From an uncultured Treponema sp. (GTDB lineage: Bacteria > Spirochaetota > Spirochaetia > Treponematales > Treponemataceae): 64,000 bases of DNA. Below the pieces are notes generated by a model. That model saw only the letters and a list, made by a program, of their open reading frames with translations, did no database searches and had not been told where the DNA came from. A program made the position numbers and the translations under genes. Below, piece by piece: positions 1 through 4,425 of this stretch. The stretch lies in assembly GCA_905372235.1 (NCBI GenBank), contig CAJPOF010000002.1, positions 1 to 64,000 of the forward strand. The letters are read 5' to 3'. Numbering within the stretch: the stretch's first letter is position 1; every line of letters starts with the position of its first letter.

Positions 1-1
1 T

Positions 2-214
2 GTGTGCAATGCACTAATAGGTTATTGTTTGAACTATGATCAGACTGTAATAAAGTTAGAAACCATAGGAGCTACAACAGCATCTGTTGCAATAACTTGT
101 TGGTTTACGGGAGTTGTTGCAGCAGTGAACCAAGCATTTATAACTCTGAAAAGTTTTATACCTGATTGGGCGGTAATTTCCGCAACTTCCTTGACTATAA
201 AAATTCCATTATGA
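2..214 (+). CDS. Partial hydrophobic hypothetical protein (5' end off window)
   Basis: The frame is open from the left edge and stops at 212-214, 18 bases before the next start. The 70 visible residues are rich in Ala, Val, Thr and Ile. One stretch rich in small and aliphatic residues (about residues 23-45) could be a membrane segment. No family is recognised. No start or ribosome binding site can be judged because the sequence begins inside the frame. It may be the C-terminus of a real gene or a chance open frame, so the call is weak. Confidence 0.3.
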   Translation: MCNALIGYCLNYDQTVIKLETIGATTASVAITCWFTGVVAAVNQAFITLKSFIPDWAVISATSLTIKIPL

Positions 215-232
215 TTGAAAGGTGTTATTAAT

Positions 233-862
233 ATGAAAAGATTGTTTTATCTATTTTCTATGCTTATAATCTTTCTTTTTTTATCATGTGCATCAACTAT
301 AAAAGTGGTGAGAGCGGACTGCGATTCCGTTTTGAAAAAAAATGAAGGTTACGTTGTTCTTAGAATTATAAATCCCACCGCAAACAAAATAATGGACGAT
401 TTTTTTGATGTTAACGGCAATCGACGGGAAGGGATTGAGCCTATGCATTTAAATTCAGATTTGACAATAAAAAAAGCTCCATTTTCATTTTCTGAACTTT
501 TCGTTGCAAATTCAGAATCCAATCAAATCGTAGTTCTGAAGGCAAAAAAAGGTACTTACGGAATTACCAAGGTCGGCAAAAATACAGAATATTTTAATCC
601 CTATGCGTTCAAAGTGCTTCCGGGCGTTGTAAATTATGCCGGAGACATAAAAATTGACATGGTTCAGGGAAGATATGTTTTTGTTTGGAATAAGATTAGG
701 GATTACTACGATTTGTCAGTTGAGGATAATTTTATCGAAATCAAAGCTCTAAAAACGAATTCAGCGGTTTTGAACTGCTGTTCGGAATACGAATTTGTAA
801 ATCAGGCAAAAATTACAGAAAAAATGAAACCTTTATTTTGCGAAGTAAAAAGAATCGAATAA
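233..862 (+). CDS. Small lipoprotein, unknown function
   Basis: The 209-residue product starts at ATG 233, preceded by AAAGGTG eight bases upstream. This is preferred to the in-frame TTG at 215, which would add six residues before the signal peptide. The N-terminus is a lipoprotein signal: basic MKRL, a hydrophobic core, then LFLSC with the lipidated Cys at residue 19. The mature part is mixed polar and beta-prone with no motif I recognise, and function is unknown. A stretch in the middle of the gene (425-558) is repeated almost exactly downstream at 898-1032 in broken form. That suggests the locus once held two copies or has undergone local duplication and decay. Confidence 0.75.
   Translation: MKRLFYLFSMLIIFLFLSCASTIKVVRADCDSVLKKNEGYVVLRIINPTANKIMDDFFDVNGNRREGIEPMHLNSDLTIKKAPFSFSELFVANSESNQIVVLKAKKGTYGITKVGKNTEYFNPYAFKVLPGVVNYAGDIKIDMVQGRYVFVWNKIRDYYDLSVEDNFIEIKALKTNSAVLNCCSEYEFVNQAKITEKMKPLFCEVKRIE
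425..558 (+). repeat. Source copy of 134/135-bp direct repeat
   Basis: This internal segment of the lipoprotein gene is repeated in direct orientation at 898-1032, a 473-bp offset, with about four differences. It is coding here and non-coding in the second copy. Confidence 0.85.
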
Positions 863-897
863 AATAGATGAGTTTTTTTTATTCAAAAGGGAAAAAG

Positions 898-1032
898 CGG
901 GAAGGGATTGAGCCTCTGCATTTAAATTCAGATTTGACAATAAAAAGGGCTCCATTTTCATTTTTCTGAACTTTTCGTTGCAAATTCAGAATCCAATCAA
1001 ATCGTAGTTCTGAAGGCAAAAAAAGGTACTTA
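898..1032 (+). pseudogene. Truncated, frameshifted copy of the 233-862 lipoprotein gene
   Basis: These 135 bases match 425-558 of the lipoprotein gene almost base for base. The differences are a single A-to-C change in the CTATGC/CTCTGC segment, two changes in the following A-run, and one inserted T in TTTTTCTG, which shifts the frame. Similarity starts and ends abruptly. The copy has no start codon, no signal peptide and no C-terminus. It is a fragment of a duplicated gene rather than a second functional gene. Confidence 0.85.
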
Positions 1033-1063
1033 TGTAATAGTTAATATTCGGTAGGAATCAGGC

Positions 1064-1092
1064 AAAAAAGGCTTAAATAACAAAGCCTTTTT
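1064..1092 (+). terminator. Intrinsic terminator-like hairpin
   Basis: AAAAAGGCTT pairs with AAGCCTTTTT over ten base pairs with an eight-base loop. It has A-runs on one side and T-runs on the other, so it could stop transcription in either direction. It lies after the broken repeat and would end transcription coming from the lipoprotein gene. Confidence 0.55.
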
Positions 1093-1139
1093 ATTTCAAA
1101 GCCAAGAAAACTGAAAAAACAAAAACGAGCGATTACTGA

Positions 1140-1298
1140 TTCCGTCCCGCTGTTGAGCGTTTGTGTGCATGGACTAAAGATTATTTGCTTTCGAAACCAC
1201 CCGCATTCCCTGTATTGCAAAAGCCGAAAAACTTTGCTACTATCAACTCCATAAAAGCAAAATACTTGACAGAGCAATGTGGGGAAACACAATCTTGA
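1140..1298 (+). other. Open stretch without a start, possible gene remnant
   Basis: The frame after TGA 1137 is open for 52 codons to TGA 1296. Its translation (for example VERLCAWTKDYLLSKPPAFP) has a protein-like composition. There is no start codon with a ribosome binding site and I recognise no family. It could be the tail of a decayed gene or chance. Confidence 0.2.
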
Positions 1299-1317
1299 AC
1301 AGAACAGAACAGAACAG
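1298..1317 (+). repeat. AACAG x4 tandem repeat
   Basis: Four perfect copies of the pentamer AACAG lie in non-coding DNA. Short arrays of this kind can change length by slippage. No gene start is near enough to call it a phase-variation switch. Confidence 0.7.
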
Positions 1318-1351
1318 ATACACTTCTCTTTAAAAATTTTTATATAGCAGA

Positions 1352-1415
1352 AAAAGACCGTTGTGTCCTGAGCGTGTGTAAAATACATCCGCGGCACGGC
1401 GGTCTTTTGTTTTTA
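1352..1415 (+). terminator. Long-loop terminator-like inverted repeat
   Basis: AAAAGACCG (1352-1360) pairs with CGGTCTTTT (1400-1408), followed by GTTTTTT-like sequence. The loop is about 39 bases, long for a simple terminator. It could be a terminator with inner structure or an attenuator ahead of the gene at 1495. Confidence 0.4.
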
Positions 1416-1429
1416 AATGTTTTTGCTGA

Positions 1430-1464
1430 AAGCCCGCATTTTTCCACATACAAAAATGCGGCTT
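1430..1464 (+). other. Hairpin upstream of the DGR-like gene
   Basis: AAGC-CGCATTTTT pairs with AAAAATGCG-GCTT across the loop CCACATAC, with one bulged C. It sits about 30 bases before the start of the variable lipoprotein gene. It closely resembles the hairpin at 2461-2488 after that gene, sharing the core TTTTT, CCACAT and CAAAAAT with matched changes on both arms. Confidence 0.6.
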
Positions 1465-1494
1465 AAAATAATATTAACTTACGCAGGAGGAAAC

Positions 1495-2406
1495 ATGAAA
1501 GCGTTAAGAAAAATTGGAATACTTGCGGCGGCTGTCGCCGCGGTAATTGGGATTGCGGGATGTCAGAACAACGCCGGCACAGGCGGGACACCTGATTCAA
1601 CTGTTCCGGAAGGCTTTGTAAAAGTGCCCGGCAAATCAATCGCCGGAACGGAAAGCTGGACGCCGAGTTCTGAGGTATTTGTGAGCGGACGTGCGCTTGA
1701 GATAAAAGCCTTTTACATGAGCGACCACGAAGTAACAAGGGCTGAGTACAAGGAAGTCATGGGAAGCCTACCGGACAATATGGCAAAGGCTCACGATAAG
1801 GACGGAGATGAACTTACAGGAGACGCCGCAGGCAAGAATCCTGTAAACAAAGTCAGCTGGTATGATGCACTTGTATACTGCAACAAGCGTTCGATAAAAG
1901 AAAGTCTTACCCCATGCTATAAAATAAGCGGCAAGACAAATCCTGCCGACTGGGGAGCTGTTCCAACATCGAGCAACTCTACATGGAATGCCGCTGCATG
2001 CGACTTTGAGGCAAACGGCTACCGATTGCCGACAGAGGCTGAATGGGAGTGGGCAGCACGGGGCGGAGAGAACTACCAGTACGCCGGAAGCAACAACATC
2101 GATGAAGTTGCGTGGTATACATCAAACACAAGCAATACAGGAACGAGAGACGTGAAGACAAAGAAAGCCAACGGCTACGGACTATACGACATGAGCGGAA
2201 ACGTATGGGAATGGTGCTGGGATTGGTATGCTAGCGTAACAAATACCACGCCAAACACAGGCGCGTCGTCGGGTTCTGGCCGTTGTAATCGTGGCGGTTC
2301 TTGGGGCGACTTCGCCGACCGCACTGGGGTTGCTTTTCGGGGCAGCGGCCGCCCGTACTACCGCGACGGCTACCTTGGCTTCCGGCTTGTTCGCAACGCC
2401 AGCTAG
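1495..2406 (+). CDS. FGE/C-type-lectin-fold lipoprotein, probable DGR variable target
   Basis: This is a 303-residue lipoprotein of the SUMF1/formylglycine-generating-enzyme fold. ATG 1495 is preceded by a near-perfect AGGAGG seven bases upstream. An in-frame start at 1417 would bury the signal peptide. The signal is MKALRKIG, an Ala-rich core, then IGIAGC with Cys 23 lipidated. Fold landmarks in order are GFVKVPG, FYMSDHEVTRAEY, PVNKVSWYDALVYCNKRS, YRLPTEAEWEWAARGG, YDMSGNVWEWCWDW, RGGSW and LGFRLVR. The two Cys that do the chemistry in true formylglycine-generating enzymes, expected just after RGGSW, are absent (GDFADR there), so enzyme activity is unlikely. The C-terminal 35 codons have the layout of DGR variable regions in this fold, as in T. 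denticola TvpA. Inferred role: surface-exposed binding protein with a diversifiable ligand face. Partner and ligand are unknown. Confidence 0.85.
   Translation: MKALRKIGILAAAVAAVIGIAGCQNNAGTGGTPDSTVPEGFVKVPGKSIAGTESWTPSSEVFVSGRALEIKAFYMSDHEVTRAEYKEVMGSLPDNMAKAHDKDGDELTGDAAGKNPVNKVSWYDALVYCNKRSIKESLTPCYKISGKTNPADWGAVPTSSNSTWNAAACDFEANGYRLPTEAEWEWAARGGENYQYAGSNNIDEVAWYTSNTSNTGTRDVKTKKANGYGLYDMSGNVWEWCWDWYASVTNTTPNTGASSGSGRCNRGGSWGDFADRTGVAFRGSGRPYYRDGYLGFRLVRNAS
2281..2403 (+). other. Putative DGR variable region (VR)
   Basis: The segment runs from the codons for RCNRGGSW to LGFRLVRNAS. Fourteen codons at positions expected to vary (2305, 2308, 2311, 2317, 2320, 2341, 2344, 2347, 2350, 2356, 2359, 2365, 2368, 2371) all end in C and none is AAC. 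This is what remains when AAC codons of a template are changed at their adenines. By hand count, 2305-2385 is 57/81 G+C with only 8 A, unlike the A-rich codons upstream. Fixed codons between them (TGG, GCC, CCG, CGC, CTT GGC TTC CGG) match the invariant scaffold of such regions. No template repeat was found in the window, so this is an inference from pattern. Confidence 0.65.
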
Positions 2407-2419
2407 CATTCGGCTGGCG
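2397..2419 (+). other. Hairpin spanning the stop codon of the variable gene
   Basis: CGCCAGC (2397-2403) pairs perfectly with GCTGGCG (2413-2419) across a nine-base loop that contains the TAG stop. It lies right at the 3' edge of the putative variable region, where DGR targets carry their homing signal and structured DNA. Confidence 0.6.
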
Positions 2420-2493
2420 GTGTAACTGGTTCTTCAGTTTTTATCGGTTGCCCGCCGGCCCGTATTTTTGCCACATGGCAAAAATACGATAAA
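2417..2493 (+). repeat. Decayed tandem unit, copy A
   Basis: The unit starts GCGGTGTAAC, continues through CTTCA-GTTTTT and GGTT, and ends in a hairpin followed by CGATAAA. The same order of landmarks recurs in copy B (2518-2595) about 101 bases later, with roughly 70% similarity by eye. Confidence 0.6.
2461..2488 (+). other. 13-bp perfect hairpin in unit A
   Basis: CGTATTTTTGCCA pairs with TGGCAAAAATACG with only CA between them. It lies about 55 bases after the stop of the variable gene. It is one of three related hairpins (1430-1464, 2461-2488, 2562-2590) whose arms differ by paired substitutions. Confidence 0.8.
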
Positions 2494-2517
2494 CGCCTCT
2501 CGGGGTTCTGAGGAGCG

Positions 2518-2595
2518 GCGGTGTAATGGGGACTTCAAGTTTTTGTTGGTCTACTGCTCGCTCGCAGTTTTGCCTTTGGCAAAACTGCGATAAAT
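2518..2595 (+). repeat. Decayed tandem unit, copy B
   Basis: This is the second copy of the unit at 2417-2493. It has GCGGTGTAAT, CTTCAAGTTTTT and TTGGT, then a hairpin and CGATAAA. The unit may mark the former 3' flank of another variable gene that has been lost. Confidence 0.6.
2562..2590 (+). other. 13-bp perfect hairpin in unit B
   Basis: TCGCAGTTTTGCC pairs with GGCAAAACTGCGA with a TTT loop. The stem sequence differs from that at 2461-2488 but the differences are matched on both arms. Confidence 0.8.
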
Positions 2596-2637
2596 ACCCC
2601 ACTCTGATACAAACAGCGTAAACACGACAAAGAACGA

Positions 2638-2655
2638 GTTTTGCGTAAGCAAAAC
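2638..2655 (+). other. 7-bp hairpin with GTAA tetraloop
   Basis: GTTTTGC pairs with GCAAAAC around GTAA, a loop of the stable GNRA class. It is the fourth structure in the repeat stretch. Confidence 0.5.
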
Positions 2656-2669
2656 GAGTGTACGGGGTT

Positions 2670-2688
2670 CTTAGGGGTGTCCCCTAAG
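2670..2688 (+). other. 8-bp hairpin
   Basis: CTTAGGGG pairs perfectly with CCCCTAAG around TGT. It follows GGGGTT, which also occurs at the end of unit A (GGGGTTCTGAGG), so it is probably part of the same decayed repeat. Confidence 0.5.
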
Positions 2689-2713
2689 CAGTGCGGGAAG
2701 GAGAAAGGGGGTC

Positions 2714-2765
2714 TAAGGGGGAGAGAGGGAACCCTGCCCTGACGGGGGTCCCTCTCTCCCCCTTA
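2714..2765. repeat. 17-bp perfect inverted repeat
   Basis: TAAGGGGGAGAGAGGGA (2714-2730) is the exact reverse complement of 2749-2765, with an 18-base spacer. The strong purine/pyrimidine bias and long stem mark it out. There is no U-run after either arm, so it is not a classical terminator. Function is unknown. Confidence 0.75.
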
Positions 2766-2930
2766 ATCTATACCTTGAATTCCCCCACATATGCAGTAGC
2801 ACGCGCAGAGTGCGGGGCGAAAATTTCACTGTACCTTTTTTGAGAGAAATCATGCAGTATAAAACATTTATGTTGCCGGCAAAGGTGCTTTTTTTGAAAA
2901 AATCCTTTTCCGTTCGTGTCCGCTTTGTCT

Positions 2931-2959
2931 TTGACACTGCATGACAAAGTTACTATAAT
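2931..2959 (+). promoter_or_regulatory. Sigma-70 promoter for rpoZ-miaA
   Basis: TTGACA (2931-2936) and TATAAT (2954-2959) are both perfect consensus boxes with a 17-base spacer. They end 23 bases before the rpoZ start. This is the cleanest promoter in the window. Confidence 0.85.
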
Positions 2960-2982
2960 TGGCGCATAAATGAGAGGTGGCT

Positions 2983-3192
2983 ATGGATATTATTTTCCCA
3001 TTGAAAGAACTTGCAAGTTTTTCTGACAATATTTATGAGATTACTGTAGCGGCAAGTCGTCGCGCATATCAGATGTCAAAGATAGGAGACCCTGAAATCG
3101 GCGACAATGCGGGTAAGGCTGTGTCCGTTGCGGCAAGGCAGCTTTTTTCCGGTGAAATTTCGTATCGCATCGAAGACGGCTCAAGAAAATAA
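2983..3192 (+). CDS. rpoZ: RNA polymerase omega subunit
   Basis: This 69-residue product resembles the omega subunit, which helps assemble RNA polymerase by holding the beta' C-terminus. The family core is visible: NIYEITVAASRRAYQMSKIG corresponds to the helix with the ARRARQ-like motif, followed by a Lys/Ala-rich helix and a GEISYRI tail. ATG 2983 is chosen because AGAGG lies five bases upstream. A GTG two codons earlier is less well placed. A consensus promoter stands just upstream. The stop codon directly abuts miaA, so the two are coupled. Omega proteins are short and divergent, so identification rests on motif and size. Confidence 0.75.
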   Translation: MDIIFPLKELASFSDNIYEITVAASRRAYQMSKIGDPEIGDNAGKAVSVAARQLFSGEISYRIEDGSRK

Positions 3193-4158
3193 ATGGCTAT
3201 TCCGGTCATAGTGCTCTTCGCTCCAACAGCGAGCGGAAAGACTGCCCTTTCCCTAAAATTATTCGGGGAGGGCAGTCGTTCTTTTTTTAAAGGGAAGGCG
3301 GAACTTGTGAGCGCGGATTCCATGCAGGTTTACAGGCGTCTTGATATCGGGACCGCAAAACCTACAGCCAGTGAACGAACCCTTTTGCCACATCATCTTA
3401 TAGACATACTTGATTACGACGAGCAGTTTTCTGTGTCGGATTTTGTTTCCATGGCGGATTTTTTGTGCGCCGACATATGGAAGAGGGGAAAAATCCCTCT
3501 TGTGGTTGGCGGAACAGGTTTTTATGTGAGGAGTTTTCTTATGGGACTTCCGGATACGCCTGAATCCGACGAAAATATAAGGCTTTCACTAAAAAAAAGG
3601 ATTCAAAAAGAGGGAAGAAAGGCGCTCCACGATGAACTTAGGCGTTTGGATCCTTTTAGTGCGGAAAAAATAAACATCAACGACGAGTACAGGATAATTC
3701 GTGCGCTTGAGGTTTATGCTCTTTCCGGAAAGCCTAGAAGTTCGTTTTCTGCAGGCGCAAATCTTAGAAATGGATTTGATTTTTTGACTTTGGTGTTGGA
3801 ACGCGACAGAAAAGAGCTTTACAAACGAATAGAAAAAAGGGTGGACGAAATGTTCGAGTCGGGGCTGAAGGCCGAGGTCGAATCCCTTATCCGTGACGGA
3901 GCGGATTCATCTATGCCGGGAATGAAGGCCATAGGCTACAGGGAATGGTTTTCCGGGGATAGAAATTCGGCGGAGGGAATCGAAAAAATCCGGACGGAGA
4001 TAAAACATTCCTCAAGGAAATACGCAAAAAAGCAACTTACGTTCATGGCTGATATTCCGGGAGCGAAAAGGATTTTTTTAGGAGACGAATCGGCTTCAGA
4101 GGAAAAAATATCTTTGCTTGTTCAGGAATTTCTTTCAAAATACGGACAATTCTATTGA
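3193..4158 (+). CDS. miaA: tRNA dimethylallyltransferase
   Basis: MiaA transfers a dimethylallyl group from DMAPP to N6 of A37 in tRNAs that read UNN codons. The 321-residue length is normal. The P-loop APTASGKT is at residues 10-17. The substrate segment DSMQVYRRLDIGTAKPT follows at about 40-57, then HHLIDILD and VVGGTGFYVRSFL. A C-terminal KAIGYREW segment and the basic region typical of the family are also visible. It begins on the base after the rpoZ stop and is expressed from the same promoter. The next gene has its own promoter overlapping the miaA stop. Confidence 0.95.
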   Translation: MAIPVIVLFAPTASGKTALSLKLFGEGSRSFFKGKAELVSADSMQVYRRLDIGTAKPTASERTLLPHHLIDILDYDEQFSVSDFVSMADFLCADIWKRGKIPLVVGGTGFYVRSFLMGLPDTPESDENIRLSLKKRIQKEGRKALHDELRRLDPFSAEKININDEYRIIRALEVYALSGKPRSSFSAGANLRNGFDFLTLVLERDRKELYKRIEKRVDEMFESGLKAEVESLIRDGADSSMPGMKAIGYREWFSGDRNSAEGIEKIRTEIKHSSRKYAKKQLTFMADIPGAKRIFLGDESASEEKISLLVQEFLSKYGQFY

Positions 4159-4183
4159 CCTAAATATCTAAATAGGTGATAAT
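4155..4183 (+). promoter_or_regulatory. Promoter for the small ribosomal protein gene
   Basis: TTGACC (4155-4160) and GATAAT (4178-4183) have a 17-base spacer. The -35 box overlaps the last bases of miaA. The start codon lies 32 bases after the -10 box. Confidence 0.65.
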
Positions 4184-4215
4184 AAGCAACACTTTACTAG
4201 TAGAGGGGTGCCGAC

Positions 4216-4305
4216 GTGCCTTGTGGAAAAAAAAGAAAACGCCAGAAGATGGCGACTCATAAGCGCAAGAAGATGCTTAGAAGGAACAGACATAAGACAA
4301 AGTAA
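4216..4305 (+). CDS. AURKAIP1/COX24-domain (mS38-like) small ribosomal protein
   Basis: This 29-residue, extremely basic protein starts at GTG 4216, seven bases after GAGGGG. The sequence runs PCGKKRKRQKMATHKRKK and ends RRNRHKTK. That matches the bacterial AURKAIP1/COX24-domain family, related to mitochondrial ribosomal protein mS38 and annotated as a short ribosome-associated protein in Bacteroidetes and spirochaetes. It has its own promoter and a strong terminator straight after it, so it is a single-gene transcript. It is easily missed because of its size and GTG start. Ribosomal association is inferred from the family. Confidence 0.8.
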   Translation: MPCGKKRKRQKMATHKRKKMLRRNRHKTK

Positions 4306-4325
4306 GTCTTTTAGTCTCCGATTTT

Positions 4326-4362
4326 AGACCGCAAAAGTTTTCTGCTTTTAGCGGTCTTTTTT
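4326..4362 (+). terminator. Intrinsic terminator after the small ribosomal protein gene
   Basis: AGACCGC-AAAAG pairs with CTTTTAGCGGTCT with one bulge, followed directly by a T-run ending at 4362. It isolates the short gene from dxs. Confidence 0.85.
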
Positions 4363-4425
4363 CATGCCGTCGTCTATCCGTCTGTTTCTTGTGGTGTCAA
4401 TGATGCCCTGAAAATTGGAGTTTGT

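Larger units (their letters stand above)
863..1494. other. Non-coding, decayed accessory stretch
   Basis: No intact gene was found in these 632 bases. They contain a broken copy of the upstream lipoprotein gene (898-1032), a terminator-like hairpin (1064-1092), a start-less open stretch of about 52 codons (1140-1298), a short AACAG tandem array (1298-1317) and two more hairpins (1352-1415 and 1430-1464) just before the next gene. The make-up suggests gene decay and insertion/deletion activity. Confidence 0.6.
2407..2982. other. Non-coding hairpin- and repeat-rich stretch
   Basis: No gene is supported here. The first 360 bases carry two copies of a decayed ~77-bp unit, four hairpins and a 17-bp perfect inverted repeat. 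The last 50 bases hold the promoter for the rpoZ-miaA operon. Short open frames on either strand here are chance readings of the repeats. Confidence 0.7.

Noticed and set aside
1298..1317. AACAG array as a phase-variation switch
   Set aside because: It is about 180 bases from the next start, not in a coding frame and not between promoter boxes.
1041..1397. 118-codon open frame on the - strand
   Set aside because: It crosses a terminator hairpin, the AACAG array and another hairpin, is Cys/Phe-rich without any motif, and has no ribosome binding site.
1495..2406. Active formylglycine-generating enzyme
   Set aside because: The fold is present but the catalytic Cys pair expected after RGGSW is missing, and no sulfatase gene is nearby.
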